DNA from: Polynucleobacter sp. AP-Nino-20-G2
Lineage (GTDB): Bacteria > Pseudomonadota > Gammaproteobacteria > Burkholderiales > Burkholderiaceae
NCBI RefSeq assembly: GCF_018688235.1
Contig: NZ_CP061313.1
Location: forward strand, 124,001-188,000
Direction of reading: 5' to 3'
Length of the DNA: 64,000 nt
Below the pieces are notes generated by a model. That model was given only the letters and a program-made list of their open reading frames with translations. It did no database searches and had not been told where the DNA came from. A program made the position numbers and the translations under genes. Numbering within the stretch: the stretch's first letter is position 1; the number at the start of each line of letters is the position of its first letter. Shown piece by piece: positions 9,931-18,993 of this stretch.

Positions 9931-10044
9931 CTATTTTTTGCCCTTACCCGTCCAAAGGACAATAAAGAGGAGTAGTGCTAAAGCAAGTCCTCCCTCCAGG
10001 GCAAACAAGATCATTGGGTACTCATCGAGTAAATTGGCAATCAT
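9931..10044 (-). CDS. Candidate small single-pass membrane protein (37 aa)
   Basis: On the minus strand an ATG at 10044 opens 37 codons ending in TAG at 9931-9933. The peptide begins MIANLLDEYPMILFALEGG, continues as a hydrophobic helix of about 17 residues (LALALLLFIVLW) and ends TGKGKK. An acidic N-terminal side, one membrane span and a basic tail are what a real small inner-membrane protein looks like. Its ATG and the mltA ATG share the palindrome CATG, so the two reading frames meet head to head. No clear ribosome binding site is visible. Translation in the opposite sense gives an unconserved-looking extension of mltA. Real coding is plausible but unproven. Confidence 0.5.
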   Translation of the reverse strand: MIANLLDEYPMILFALEGGLALALLLFIVLWTGKGKK

Positions 10045-11191
10045 GATTTCAACATCCAAAGTTATTAATGGTCACAGCAAGCGAATCTTGCTACTGAGTG
10101 TATTCGCTCTAGGGGTGGCAAGCTTACTCGCCGGCTGCTCTACGCCCTCTACTCGATCGGGGTATCGGTCTAATGGAAGTGCACCATCTTCATACAGCTC
10201 CCCAATTGCTAGCTTTAGATCTGCCTCTTGGGAGTCTCTCCCTGGATGGCAAGACGACAACCTTACTCAGGCGTGGCCAGCCTGGTTGAAAAGTTGTGAG
10301 GCCTTGCGAAAGCGTAGCAGTGAGATCAATTGGCGCCAAGTATGCGCACAAGCTAGTAGTGTTTCAGGGCGGGATAACCAAGCGATTCGTCAATATTTTG
10401 AGACGGATTTTCAGGTTTACGAGGTTCGAAATACCGCTACAGGTAGTGAGACCGGCCTCATTACCGGCTATTACGAGCCCGTGATGAATGGTTCGCAAAC
10501 TCGCACCTCAACCTATTCCGTTCCTTTGTACGCCTACCCCAATGCTTGGAAGGCATCTAAGCCAAATCCAGGCCCCGCTCGTGCGGAGTTGATGAGTTCA
10601 GGAATACTCCGGGGTTCAGAAATCGCCTGGGTGCAAGATCCGGTGGCCGCTGCCTTTATGCAAATCCAAGGCTCTGGAAAAATTCGTCTGGAGGATGGGC
10701 GCGTTTTACGTCTGGGCTATGCCGGCACCAACGATCAACCATTTAAGTCTTTTGCCCAATGGTTGCTTGATCGCAAGGAAATTACTCGTAGTGAGGCAAC
10801 TATGCAGGGTATTTCTACATGGGCTAAGCGCAATCCGGGGCGCGTGGAGGAAATGCTCAATGCCAACCCGCGATTTGTGTTCTTCAAGGAGTTGCCGGGT
10901 AATGTTAGTGCAGACCTTGGCCCTAATGGCGCACTAGGCGTACCTTTGACTGGTGAGCGCAGTATTGCAATTGATTTAAAGGCATTGCCTCTAGGCGCGC
11001 CAGTATTTCTGAGTACTACCAAACCTTTAAGTAGCCAGGCTTTGCAAAAACTAGTGATGGCGCAAGATACTGGTAAAGCGATTGTCGGTGGCGTGCGAGC
11101 GGATTACTATTGGGGTTCAGGGGATTTTGCTGGAGAGCTAGCGGGGCGCATGAAGCAAGATGGCAAGATGTGGTTATTGTTACCGCGCTAA
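10043..11191 (+). CDS. mltA: Membrane-bound lytic murein transglycosylase A
   Basis: A 382-residue lipoprotein from ATG 10043. The signal sequence (RILLLSVFALGVASLLAGC) ends in a lipobox with C32 as the lipidated cysteine. The mature part has the MltA domain (ETGLITGYYEPVMNGS, FMQIQGSGKIRLEDGR, GYAGTNDQPFKS) and a C-terminal 3D domain with conserved Asp residues (VMAQDTGKAIVGGVRADYYWGSG). It cleaves peptidoglycan glycan strands from the outer membrane inner leaflet, leaving 1,6-anhydro-MurNAc ends. An in-frame start 105 bp upstream exists, but it would bury the lipoprotein signal 35 residues inside, so it is rejected. Length is near the family norm. Confidence 0.93.
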   Translation: MISTSKVINGHSKRILLLSVFALGVASLLAGCSTPSTRSGYRSNGSAPSSYSSPIASFRSASWESLPGWQDDNLTQAWPAWLKSCEALRKRSSEINWRQVCAQASSVSGRDNQAIRQYFETDFQVYEVRNTATGSETGLITGYYEPVMNGSQTRTSTYSVPLYAYPNAWKASKPNPGPARAELMSSGILRGSEIAWVQDPVAAAFMQIQGSGKIRLEDGRVLRLGYAGTNDQPFKSFAQWLLDRKEITRSEATMQGISTWAKRNPGRVEEMLNANPRFVFFKELPGNVSADLGPNGALGVPLTGERSIAIDLKALPLGAPVFLSTTKPLSSQALQKLVMAQDTGKAIVGGVRADYYWGSGDFAGELAGRMKQDGKMWLLLPR

Positions 11192-11215
11192 ACCAAAAAT
11201 ATTTGAAAGGTATTG

Positions 11216-11992
11216 ATGAGCTACAACACCATTTTGACTGAGGTAGATGGCAAGGTTGCCGTGATTACTTTAAATCGCCCACAAGTCTTAAACGCTTTAA
11301 ATGACGAGTTGATGGACGAATTGGGTGCGGCATTATTAAGCTTTGATGCTGATGACAATATTGGTTGCATCATCGTTACTGGCAGTGAAAAGGCATTTGC
11401 AGCAGGCGCCGATATTGCCACCATGGCAAAGTATGGATTTGATGATGTTTACCGTGGTGACTTCATCTCTCGCAATTGGGAAGCAATGAAGAAGGTTCGC
11501 AAGCCAGTGATCGCCGCTGTTTCTGGTTATGCCCTTGGGGGCGGTTGTGAATTAGCGATGATGTGCGACACCATCATGGCGGCTGACAGCGCAAAGTTTG
11601 CGCAACCCGAAGTGAAGTTGGGCATTATTCCTGGTGCTGGTGGCACTCAGCGTTTGCCGCGCGCCGTTTCTAAAGCTAAGGCCATGGATCTGGCTTTGAC
11701 GGGCCGCATGATGGACGCTGCTGAAGCGGAACGTTCCGGACTAGTTGCTCGAATTTTCCCTCAGGCTGATTTACTAAAGGAAGTAAAGGCAATTGCCAAA
11801 ACCATTGCCGATATGCCTTTGCTCACAGCGATGATGGTCAAAGAGGCGATTAATGCTGCATATGAAACCACGCTCTCAGAAGGGATGCATTTTGAGCGTC
11901 GACTGTTCCACGCTTGTTTTGCCACTAACGATCAGAAAGAAGGTATGGCTGCGTTTATGGAAAAACGCCCGGCCAAGTTTACGAATTCTTAA
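11216..11992 (+). CDS. Enoyl-CoA hydratase
   Basis: A 258-residue crotonase-fold enzyme from ATG 11216, with GAAAGG 6-11 bp upstream. The oxyanion-hole segment [10 protein letters not shown] and the active-site region [13 protein letters not shown] then [22 protein letters not shown] are intact, including the two glutamates expected for water addition (E in GGCEL and in QPEV). It hydrates trans-2-enoyl-CoA in fatty acid or amino acid degradation; the spacing of motifs fits the short-chain mitochondrial-type enzymes. A 24-bp gap separates it from mltA, so they may be cotranscribed although functionally unrelated. Its stop shares TTAA with the convergent M20 hydrolase. Confidence 0.92.
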   Translation: MSYNTILTEVDGKVAVITLNRPQVLNALNDELMDELGAALLSFDADDNIGCIIVTGSEKAFAAGADIATMAKYGFDDVYRGDFISRNWEAMKKVRKPVIAAVSGYALGGGCELAMMCDTIMAADSAKFAQPEVKLGIIPGAGGTQRLPRAVSKAKAMDLALTGRMMDAAEAERSGLVARIFPQADLLKEVKAIAKTIADMPLLTAMMVKEAINAAYETTLSEGMHFERRLFHACFATNDQKEGMAAFMEKRPAKFTNS

Positions 11993-13182
11993 GAGGCCAA
12001 ATAGCGCTGAGCTAGCTTGACCCAGTAGTTCACGCCCACAGGGATCAAGGCGTCATTAAAGTCGTATGAAGGGTTGTGTAAGTGGCATGGACCCATGCCA
12101 TGACCTACGGCACGGTGATCACCATCACCGTTACCTAAGAACACATAACAACCTGGCTTTTCAAGCAACATGAACGCAAAGTCTTCAGCACCCATAGTCG
12201 GGTCGATTGAGGTATTCACATTTTGTTCGCCCACTAATTCACTCATGATTTCGCTAGCGAATTCAACTTCATTATCGTGATTAATCAGTGGTGGATAGTT
12301 TCGGGAAAAACTCACTTCAGCTTGGCAGTCGAATGCGCACGAAACATTATGAGAAACTTCTCTTAAGCGCTGCTCGATTAAATCGAGTACTTCTATCGTG
12401 AATGTTCGCACTGTGCCTCCGATGAAGGCACTATCAGGAATCACATTACTAGTTTCCCCAGCATGAAATTGCGTCACCGATAAAACGGCTGCATCTACTG
12501 GGCGCTTATTGCGGGTAATGATGCTTTGTAAGGCTTGAACCACCTGGGCTCCTGCGAGAACAGGGTCAGCACTATTGTGCGGCAAAGCCGCATGACCACC
12601 TTTACCTCGAATGGTGATTTCAAAAGTATTGCTTGAGGCCATCATGGGACCAGAAGTGACTCCGAAGTGACCTTCTGCGAGGCCTGGCCAGTTGTGTAAG
12701 CCGAAGACAGCATCGCATGGGAATTGTTTGAACAGTCCATCGTTAATCATTTCTTGTGCGCCAGCACCACCTTCTTCTGCTGGCTGAAAAATGAAAATAA
12801 CTGAACCTTTGAAATCACGATGATTCGAGAGGTATTGGGCCGCACCTAACAACATAGCTGTGTGGCCATCATGGCCACAAGCATGCATCTTTCCGGGATT
12901 CTTGGAAGTATGCTCAAAGGTATTGTGTTCTTGTAAGGGTAAGGCATCCATATCGGCGCGCAAGCCAATCATTTTGCCGGGACCGAGATCACCATCGAGT
13001 TTTCCTACTACGCCAGTCTTGCCAAGACCGCGATACACCGAAATGCCCCAGCTCGATAGCGCTTCCGCTACAAGATCGGCAGTGCGATTTTCTTCGAAGC
13101 GCAATTCAGGGTGTGCATGAATATTGCGTCGAATTTCTTGAATTTCTGATGCGGAGTCGATGATTTCTGGAAGTAATCGCAT
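11989..13182 (-). CDS. M20 family amidohydrolase (hippurate hydrolase / aminoacylase-like)
   Basis: A 397-residue zinc-dependent amidohydrolase of the M20D type. Metal-binding and catalytic residues are visible in HACGHDGH (C102, H104), the glutamate pair E136-E137 in QPAEEGG, HNWPGL, and [13 protein letters not shown]. The dimerisation domain (about residues 185-300) lies between the two parts of the catalytic domain. Members hydrolyse N-acyl amino acids such as hippurate or N-acetyl amino acids; the exact substrate cannot be told. It stands alone on the minus strand, 20 bp upstream of nothing related: bioD ends beyond its start. No signal peptide, so it is cytoplasmic. Confidence 0.9.
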   Translation of the reverse strand: MRLLPEIIDSASEIQEIRRNIHAHPELRFEENRTADLVAEALSSWGISVYRGLGKTGVVGKLDGDLGPGKMIGLRADMDALPLQEHNTFEHTSKNPGKMHACGHDGHTAMLLGAAQYLSNHRDFKGSVIFIFQPAEEGGAGAQEMINDGLFKQFPCDAVFGLHNWPGLAEGHFGVTSGPMMASSNTFEITIRGKGGHAALPHNSADPVLAGAQVVQALQSIITRNKRPVDAAVLSVTQFHAGETSNVIPDSAFIGGTVRTFTIEVLDLIEQRLREVSHNVSCAFDCQAEVSFSRNYPPLINHDNEVEFASEIMSELVGEQNVNTSIDPTMGAEDFAFMLLEKPGCYVFLGNGDGDHRAVGHGMGPCHLHNPSYDFNDALIPVGVNYWVKLAQRYLAS

Positions 13183-13201
13183 GGCTTCATCTTATCTGAA
13201 T

Positions 13202-13918
13202 TTAGTCTGGAAGCGTTATGTGCTGCGCAGCAAAACGTAGGGCATCCATGGAGTAAGGCGCGTTATTGAATTTTTGAAGTGGATCTGGAAGTGTGGGAAT
13301 GAGCCCTAAGAAAGGCGCAAAAATTCTTTCTTTTAGTGTTTCTAGGTTTTCCTCTAGAGCGGGCATTTCCTCGGAAAGGGTATTTGCAATCCATCCAGCA
13401 ATCGGCAATTGGCGTGACTGAATGGCTTCACATGTCAAAAGGGCGTGGTTAATGCATCCTAAGCGCATGCCCACTACTAGGATCACGGGTAAGTCCATTG
13501 CTTGAGCTAGATCGCCTAAATCTTCCTGAGCATTGAGGGGAACTAAAAATCCTCCGGCGCCCTCTACCACTACAGAATCGAATTGCTCGCTAATTCCTTC
13601 AAGCGCATTGAGAATAACGGCGCAATCTAAGTGCGCACCCGTTTTTTTAGCCGCCAGGTGGGGGGCAATTGCCTCATCCAGAATGTAAGGGCAAAGATTT
13701 TCTTGGTTGAGTGCTGATGCAGATGCAATTCGCAAAGTTTCGAGATCTTCATTGCGTTTTTGTCCACTTGAATCAATATACGTTCCTGCAACAACGGGTT
13801 TAAATCCGGATGCATTGACCCCCGCCTCTTTGAGTTTGAGGAGGAGGGCACCACTGACTAAAGTTTTTCCAACTTCAGTATCTGTGCCTGTCACAAAATA
13901 GCTGGTCAATAGATTCAA
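13202..13918 (-). CDS. bioD: Dethiobiotin synthetase
   Basis: A 238-residue ATP-dependent carboxylase. The P-loop GTDTEVGKT is at residues 11-19 and the second conserved block VEGAGGFLVPL follows near residue 118. It inserts CO2 into diaminopelargonic acid to form the ureido ring of dethiobiotin. The likely start is a TTG at 13918 that overlaps the bioF stop (TTGA), so translation is probably coupled to bioF; a second TTG three codons later and a GTG at codon 9 are alternatives and no ATG is available before the P-loop. It is the last gene of bioA-bioF-bioD. Confidence 0.93.
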   Translation of the reverse strand: MNLLTSYFVTGTDTEVGKTLVSGALLLKLKEAGVNASGFKPVVAGTYIDSSGQKRNEDLETLRIASASALNQENLCPYILDEAIAPHLAAKKTGAHLDCAVILNALEGISEQFDSVVVEGAGGFLVPLNAQEDLGDLAQAMDLPVILVVGMRLGCINHALLTCEAIQSRQLPIAGWIANTLSEEMPALEENLETLKERIFAPFLGLIPTLPDPLQKFNNAPYSMDALRFAAQHITLPD

Positions 13919-15150
13919 GCTTGATGTTCTCTTTCTACTGTTTGTTCAATGCGCTTTAATGTTTTGATGAGTTCACGCACATCATTCTCGCTATGATTTG
14001 CGGAGAAGGTAATCCGAAGGCGTGAGCTACCAACAGGAACTGTGGGTGGTCGAATAGCTGGAATCCAATAGCCCGCTTCATCTAACAGTTTTGCTGCGGC
14101 TAATGCATTGGCATTGCTCCCAAGAATGACGGGCTGAATGGCAGTTGGCGACTCCACTTTCAGCCACTTGGAGAATGACATTTCTGTTTGCCAAATTTGA
14201 ATAAGTTGATTGAGTTGCTGTCGACGACGTTTGCCCTCATCGCCTTCTATCAATTCAATACTGTGAAGTAGGGTATGCGCAATAGCGGGTGGAGTTGCCG
14301 TACTGTAGATATAGGGGCGGCCCTTTTGAATCAGCCACTCAATAAAGGGTGTGCTTGCGCAAAGAAAGGCACCGCTTACGCCAGCTGCTTTTCCTAGTGT
14401 CCCCATGTAAATAATGCGTTCTGAGTGCACATCACATTTTTCAAGAATGCCATGACCTTGTTCGCCCAAAACACCAAAGCCATGCGCATCATCCACCATG
14501 AGTAGGGCGTCATATTGTTCGGCGAGCTCAAGAAGCTGTTTTACCGGGGCGAGATCGCCATCCATACTGAAGACACCATCAACCACAATCAATTTAAGCG
14601 AGTGCGTATCTTGCTTAAGGGATTCTAATAAAGAATGAAGATTTTGATGGTCGAATAGGGTGACTGTGGCCTTCGTTTGTGCGCTAGCAAGGCGAACGCC
14701 GTCGATGATTGATGCGTGATTGAGTTTTGCTGAATAGATGCTGACATCGCTAGATTCTGCAAGGCGCGCTAAGCCAGTAATAGCATTGACGTTAGCGAGA
14801 TAGCCCGTGCTAAAGAACAAGGCGCGCGCATTAGGTATGTGTTTCCTTTCACATTCCGCCAGCTTTTTTTCTAGTAATTCATGGGCGATGCTATGGCCGC
14901 TGATGAGGTGGGAGGCGCCACTGCCAACCCCATAGCGCATAGCGCCTTCAGTAAGCGCATTGATTAAGTCAGGATGATTGGCGAGACCCAAATAGTCATT
15001 ACTGCAAAACGCTTTCAGTTCTCGCTGACCTACATATGCTGTTACGTCGCAAGGAGATTCTGTAACGCGTAATTTGCGTTTGAGCAATTGCGCATCTAGA
15101 TTTTCAATCTGATGTTCCGCCATGCTTAATGCGTTAAAACGGTTATTCAC
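13915..15150 (-). CDS. bioF: 8-amino-7-oxononanoate synthase
   Basis: A 411-residue PLP enzyme of the alpha-oxoamine synthase family. K254 in MGTLGKAAG is the PLP lysine; FCSNDYLGLANHP, VGSGASHLISG and VDDAHGFGVLG are family motifs. It condenses pimeloyl-ACP/CoA with alanine to give 8-amino-7-oxononanoate. The start may be GTG at 15150, overlapping the bioA stop as GTGA, or ATG at 15123 nine codons on; the GTG fits the coupling pattern of the cluster. It runs between bioA and bioD on the minus strand. Confidence 0.94.
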   Translation of the reverse strand: MNNRFNALSMAEHQIENLDAQLLKRKLRVTESPCDVTAYVGQRELKAFCSNDYLGLANHPDLINALTEGAMRYGVGSGASHLISGHSIAHELLEKKLAECERKHIPNARALFFSTGYLANVNAITGLARLAESSDVSIYSAKLNHASIIDGVRLASAQTKATVTLFDHQNLHSLLESLKQDTHSLKLIVVDGVFSMDGDLAPVKQLLELAEQYDALLMVDDAHGFGVLGEQGHGILEKCDVHSERIIYMGTLGKAAGVSGAFLCASTPFIEWLIQKGRPYIYSTATPPAIAHTLLHSIELIEGDEGKRRRQQLNQLIQIWQTEMSFSKWLKVESPTAIQPVILGSNANALAAAKLLDEAGYWIPAIRPPTVPVGSSRLRITFSANHSENDVRELIKTLKRIEQTVEREHQA

Positions 15151-16493
15151 GCTAGCACCTGATCTAAAGCGCGCTTTACCGATGCTCCCATTTGAGCTGT
15201 TTCATCCGCACTCAAAATGTATGGAGGCATCACATAAATGGTGTTGCCAATGGGTCTGATGAGCATGCCCTCACGAAGGTTTGCTGAAAACATCTCGCGC
15301 GGGAAAGTGTTTGGCCTTTCAAGTGACTTAAGTTTGATATCGAATGCCAAGATCATGCCTTGTTGGCGCCAATGTTCAATTCGAGAATCTGCTTTTGCCC
15401 AGGCAAATTCGGTTGCCAGATTTTTGCTGCGTTCAATATTTTTTTCAAGAACAGTTTCACTTTCAAAAATATCTAAACAAGCAAGAGCTGCTGCGCAGGC
15501 TAGAGGATTGCCAGTGTAAGAATGTGAGTGCAAGAAACCTTGTTGCGTTTTATCGCCATAGAAGGCGCGATAAATTTTATCGGTCGTCATTGACAGTGAT
15601 AGGGGTAAGTAGCCACCACTAATACCCTTGGATAAGGTTAAAAAGTCTGGCCAAATACCGGCGTGCTCGCATGAAAAAAACTTTCCGGTGCGACCGCAAC
15701 CTACGGCGATTTCATCGGCAATCAGGTGGATATCAAAGCGATCGCAGAGCGATCTTACTAAGCGCAAATACTCCGGTGAATACATTGCCATCTGCCCTGC
15801 GCACTGAACGAGTGGCTCAATAATGATGGCGGCAATATTCTGATGCTCAGCTTCAAATATTTTTTCTAATGCATCGGCAGCGCGCTTGGCAATATCTTCA
15901 GGGCTTTCGCCTGCTTGTGCTTTTCGGGCATCTGGTGAGGGTGCAGTTAAAACATCTTGTAATAGTGAACCATATGCTTCACGAAAGATGGCGACATCGG
16001 TCACTGCTAGTGCGCCTAGAGTTTCTCCGTGATAACCGTTTTCTAAACAAACAAATTTTTTCTTTTCTGGTTTGTTATTCAGGCGCCAAAAGTGATGACT
16101 CATCTTGAGAGCAATTTCTACAGCAGATGCGCCATCCGATGCGTAGAACACATGACCCAAATGACCCTTTGTGAGAGCTGCCAGTCTTTCTGAAAGTTCC
16201 ACTACTGGAGGGTGGGTAAATCCAGCAAGCATGACGTGCTCAATTTTTTCTAACTGGTTGTTAATCGCCTGATTAATACGCGGATTAGAGTGGCCAAACA
16301 AATTGGTCCACCAAGAGCTAATGCAATCGAGGAGCGCGTTTCCTTTTTCATCAAATAGCCAGGGCCCCTTACCTTTGGTGATCGCGATCAAAGGGAGGGA
16401 TTCGTGATGCTTCATCTGGGTGCAGGGGTGCCAAACGGTCTTGAGGCTGCGCTCAACCAGAGGGATTTGATTTGAATCAGAAATAACCTTCAT
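15147..16493 (-). CDS. bioA: Adenosylmethionine-8-amino-7-oxononanoate aminotransferase
   Basis: A 448-residue class III aminotransferase. The PLP lysine is K289 in TLSKGISGGYLPLS, preceded by IADEIAVGCGRTG; the N-terminal WHPCTQMK and CISSWWTNLFGH are characteristic of BioA rather than other class III enzymes. It uses S-adenosylmethionine as amino donor to make diaminopelargonic acid. First gene of bioA-bioF-bioD, divergent from bioB with 89 bp between the two starts; that gap presumably holds both promoters. I see no convincing BirA-type operator there. Confidence 0.96.
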   Translation of the reverse strand: MKVISDSNQIPLVERSLKTVWHPCTQMKHHESLPLIAITKGKGPWLFDEKGNALLDCISSWWTNLFGHSNPRINQAINNQLEKIEHVMLAGFTHPPVVELSERLAALTKGHLGHVFYASDGASAVEIALKMSHHFWRLNNKPEKKKFVCLENGYHGETLGALAVTDVAIFREAYGSLLQDVLTAPSPDARKAQAGESPEDIAKRAADALEKIFEAEHQNIAAIIIEPLVQCAGQMAMYSPEYLRLVRSLCDRFDIHLIADEIAVGCGRTGKFFSCEHAGIWPDFLTLSKGISGGYLPLSLSMTTDKIYRAFYGDKTQQGFLHSHSYTGNPLACAAALACLDIFESETVLEKNIERSKNLATEFAWAKADSRIEHWRQQGMILAFDIKLKSLERPNTFPREMFSANLREGMLIRPIGNTIYVMPPYILSADETAQMGASVKRALDQVLA

Positions 16494-16582
16494 GTTTGGT
16501 ATTTGACCACTAGTTTTTCCTAATTTAGCCCTGTATCTGTTATGTTTATGGCTTGATTTGATCTATTTTCTGGAATTCGACC

Positions 16583-17632
16583 ATGCAGGCAGCCCAAACC
16601 ACTGAAAAACTCCTTACCCAATTTAAATCCAAGGCGGATTTATCGCATGAGGTAAATACAGGGGTGGATGCCGCGAGTGCGTGGACAGTTGACCAGATTG
16701 AGGCACTTTTTGCCTTGCCTTTCAGCGATCTGATGTTCAAGGCCCAAGAGGTGCACAGGGCAAACTTCCCTGATGGCGATGTGGAATTAGCAACCTTGTT
16801 ATCCATTAAGACTGGTGGATGCCCAGAAGACTGCGGCTACTGCCCTCAAGCAGCCCGCTACGACACGGATGTGAAGGCGAACAAGTTAATGGATTTGGAT
16901 GAGGTCCTTGAAGCCGCTAAAGCCGCCAAGGCCGCTGGATCTAACCGTTTTTGTATGGGCGCCGCTTGGCGGGAGCCAAAAGACCGCGATATCGAGAAGG
17001 TGACAGCCATGATTAAGGGTGTAAAAGCCCTCGGCCTTGAGACTTGTGCCACTTTGGGGATGTTGGAGGCTAATCAGGCTCAGGCCCTGCAGGAAGCCGG
17101 TTTGGACTTTTATAACCATAATCTAGATACGAGTGAGGATTTCTATCGCTCGGTCATTTCCACGCGAGGCTATCAGGACCGTTTAGATACGATTTCTAAC
17201 GTGCGCGCTGCTGGAATGTCAGTTTGTTGCGGTGGTATTGTTGGTATGGGCGAGTCGCGCGAGCAACGTGCAGCATTTTTGGCTCGCCTAGCGAATTTAA
17301 GTCCTTATCCTGAGTCAGTGCCTATCAATCATTTGGTTCCAGTTGCGGGCACTCCCTTGGAGGATCAAAAGCCTTTAGATCCCCTGGAATTTGTTAGAAC
17401 GATAGCTGTTGCTCGGATCACGATGCCTCGTGCACGGGTGCGTTTATCCGCCGGTCGTCAAGAGTTGGGCAGGGCTGTACAGGCAATGTGTTTTCAGGCT
17501 GGCGCAAACTCTATTTTCTATGGTGAGCAACTACTCACTACCGGCAATCCCGAGGCTGAGCAAGACCGTGAGCTTTTGGCTGAACTCGGATTGAAGACCA
17601 AGCAAAGCTGTAAGGCAGAGGTTTTGGTCTAA
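16583..17632 (+). CDS. bioB: Biotin synthase (radical SAM)
   Basis: A 349-residue radical SAM enzyme. The [4Fe-4S] ligands are C80, C84 and C87 in [12 protein letters not shown]; further conserved cysteines for the sulfur-donating cluster are in FCMGAAWR and LETCATLG, with [12 protein letters not shown] and [11 protein letters not shown] also family-typical. It inserts sulfur into dethiobiotin. Divergent from bioA; coq7 follows after 15 bp on the same strand and is probably cotranscribed. The start ATG follows GGAATTCGACC. bioC and bioH/bioG for pimelate assembly are not in the window. Confidence 0.97.
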   Translation: MQAAQTTEKLLTQFKSKADLSHEVNTGVDAASAWTVDQIEALFALPFSDLMFKAQEVHRANFPDGDVELATLLSIKTGGCPEDCGYCPQAARYDTDVKANKLMDLDEVLEAAKAAKAAGSNRFCMGAAWREPKDRDIEKVTAMIKGVKALGLETCATLGMLEANQAQALQEAGLDFYNHNLDTSEDFYRSVISTRGYQDRLDTISNVRAAGMSVCCGGIVGMGESREQRAAFLARLANLSPYPESVPINHLVPVAGTPLEDQKPLDPLEFVRTIAVARITMPRARVRLSAGRQELGRAVQAMCFQAGANSIFYGEQLLTTGNPEAEQDRELLAELGLKTKQSCKAEVLV

Positions 17633-17647
17633 GATTTTTGGGTAAAT

Positions 17648-18277
17648 ATGGCGCTCATCGATCGCTTCATTATTGAGTTTGATACCGCCCTGCGCTCAGT
17701 GGCGGGGGGTGCAAATGCACAGCGTCCGATGCCGGGATCAGAGGCGAATGCCGCTGCATTCATGGACGCAAAAGAGCGTGAGCACGCAGCTGGATTAATG
17801 CGCGTTAATCATGTCGGTGAGGTCTGTGCTCAGGCGCTTTATCAATCTCAAAAATTAGTGGCTCGTAATCCAGAGATTCGTCAGATGCTCGATCACTCTG
17901 GACAAGAGGAAATGGATCACCTGGCCTGGTGCGAGACTCGACTTCATGAGTTGGGTTCTCATGCAAGCTATCTCAACCCAATTTGGTACGCCGGATCCTT
18001 CGCAATCGGCATCATTGCTGGCTTAGGGGGTGATCGATGGAGTCTGGGATTTGTTGCTGAAACAGAAAAGCAGGTTGAAAATCACCTAGAAGGCCACCTC
18101 GAAAAGCTACCCAAAGAAGATCAGCGCTCACGTGCCATTGTTGATCAAATGCGTGTCGATGAAATTGAGCATGGGCAGGCAGCCATTTTGGCGGGCGGAG
18201 TAGCTTTGCCCCAACCCATTAAGAATGTAATGCAGGCTGTATCAAAAATCATGACGAGCACTGCTTACAAAATTTAG
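17648..18277 (+). CDS. coq7: Demethoxyubiquinone hydroxylase Coq7
   Basis: A 209-residue di-iron ferritin-like hydroxylase of the betaproteobacterial type with an N-terminal extension ([20 protein letters not shown]). Iron-binding ExxH motifs are visible in [30 protein letters not shown] and DEIEHGQAA, plus the glutamate in [14 protein letters not shown]. It hydroxylates 2-polyprenyl-3-methyl-6-methoxy-1,4-benzoquinone, the penultimate step of ubiquinone synthesis, and depends on O2. It follows bioB closely. A weak A/T hairpin with a T run right after the stop (18271-18297) may end the transcript. Confidence 0.93.
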   Translation: MALIDRFIIEFDTALRSVAGGANAQRPMPGSEANAAAFMDAKEREHAAGLMRVNHVGEVCAQALYQSQKLVARNPEIRQMLDHSGQEEMDHLAWCETRLHELGSHASYLNPIWYAGSFAIGIIAGLGGDRWSLGFVAETEKQVENHLEGHLEKLPKEDQRSRAIVDQMRVDEIEHGQAAILAGGVALPQPIKNVMQAVSKIMTSTAYKI

Positions 18278-18314
18278 ATTTAAATTGCTTTTTTTGATTG
18301 ATTTTTATTAAAGA

Positions 18315-18334
18315 TACTGTTTATTAATACAGTA
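18315..18334. promoter_or_regulatory. Candidate LexA (SOS) box
   Basis: The 20 bases are TACTGT, eight A/T bases, ACAGTA: CTGT-N8-ACAG with both TA flanks, the enterobacterial and betaproteobacterial LexA consensus. All 12 defined positions match. It lies 215 bp before the mraZ start and 38 bp after the coq7 stop. Match to the consensus is direct; function is inferred. Confidence 0.6.
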
Positions 18335-18445
18335 TATTGACCCATTAGCCAGCTAAATAGCTAAGACCTATTCTTAAGTATATTTTCCAAGCCGTTGTTT
18401 CAAGTAGCATTTTTATGATCACCATTTTGTGAACACATGACGCTA

Positions 18446-18494
18446 AGTGTTTGTAATCACTAGGGAATTTCCCAAAAAATTACCCAAAAACACT
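18446..18494. repeat. Imperfect inverted repeat upstream of the mraZ promoter
   Basis: Outer arms AGTGTTT (18446-18452) with AAACACT, then GTAAT with ATTAC, and an inner GGGAATTTCCC palindrome give a nested dyad ending where a -35-like TTGACC starts. It has no T run, so it is more like an operator or a structured site than a terminator. Confidence 0.5.
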
Positions 18495-18520
18495 TGACCC
18501 TCTTATTACGATCCTCTAAA

Positions 18521-18554
18521 GTGGGAGGAAGTGTGAAAAAGTGGGGTAAATGGT
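18521..18554 (+). promoter_or_regulatory. mraZ: MraZ-type operator: 10-bp-spaced direct repeats
   Basis: Three successive 10-base units begin at 18521, 18531 and 18541 (GTGGGAGGAA, GTGTGAAAAA, GTGGGGTAAA) and a fourth partial TGGTG begins inside the mraZ start. Spacing of one helical turn with a GTGGG core is the known form of MraZ binding sites in front of dcw clusters, so autoregulation is likely. The GGAGG within the first unit is too far from the ATG for a ribosome site; GGGG at 18543-18546 is closer. Confidence 0.75.
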
Positions 18555-18981
18555 GTTTCAAGGTGCGTCAGCTCTCAATTTAGATGCAAAAGGCCGCATG
18601 TCTGTGCCGGCAAAGCATCGTGACGCCTTGTTGGTTCAAGGCGAGGGCCGAATCACGCTTACCAAGCACCCTGACGGATGCCTTTTGGTATTCCCGCGCC
18701 CTGAGTGGGAAACTTTTCGCTCACGCGTCGCCCAATTGCCGATGGATGCCCATTGGTGGCGTCGAATCTTTCTAGGTAATGCCGCTGAGCTGGATTTGGA
18801 TAGCGCCGGAAGAATTCTGGTGGGTCCAGAGCTACGTGCTGCTGCTGGCATTGAAAAAGAAGTGATGCTCCTTGGTATGGGCAGTCACTTGGAGTTGTGG
18901 GATGCGGCTACTTACGCCGCAAAAGAACAGGCTGCCATTGCGCAAGGCATGCCTGAAGCATTGAAGCAATTTAATTTTTGA
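18550..18981 (+). CDS. mraZ: Transcriptional regulator MraZ
   Basis: A 143-residue protein with two AbrB/SpoVT-like half domains: [21 protein letters not shown] near the N-terminus and [23 protein letters not shown] near residue 76. It forms rings that bind direct repeats upstream of its own gene and regulates the dcw cluster. First gene of the cluster, 12 bp before rsmH. The repeats it would recognise are present immediately upstream. Length is typical. Confidence 0.96.
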   Translation: MVFQGASALNLDAKGRMSVPAKHRDALLVQGEGRITLTKHPDGCLLVFPRPEWETFRSRVAQLPMDAHWWRRIFLGNAAELDLDSAGRILVGPELRAAAGIEKEVMLLGMGSHLELWDAATYAAKEQAAIAQGMPEALKQFNF

Positions 18982-18993
18982 TGACAGGGTGCC

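Larger units (their letters stand above)
18278..18549. other. 272-bp non-coding regulatory region before the dcw cluster
   Basis: This is the longest gap in the window. From left to right it holds a weak A/T hairpin plus T run after coq7, a near-perfect LexA-type box, a stretch with no clear structure, a long imperfect inverted repeat, a -35-like TTGACC at 18494-18499 and three 10-bp direct repeats of MraZ-operator type just before the mraZ ATG. No convincing open reading frame is present on either strand; the longest are 21-26 codons on minus and look random. Confidence 0.75.

Noticed and set aside
9938..10042. 35-residue N-terminal extension of MltA
   Set aside because: It would place the lipoprotein signal far inside the protein; the text is basic and unstructured, and the opposite strand holds a better small frame.
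16494..16582. BirA operator between bioA and bioB
   Set aside because: No TTGTAAACC-type inverted repeat with the needed spacing is visible.
18335..18549. SulA- or SidA-like small SOS division inhibitor after the LexA-type box
   Set aside because: Plus-strand ATG frames here are only 5-8 codons; the longer minus-strand frames (21-26 codons) face away from the box and look random.
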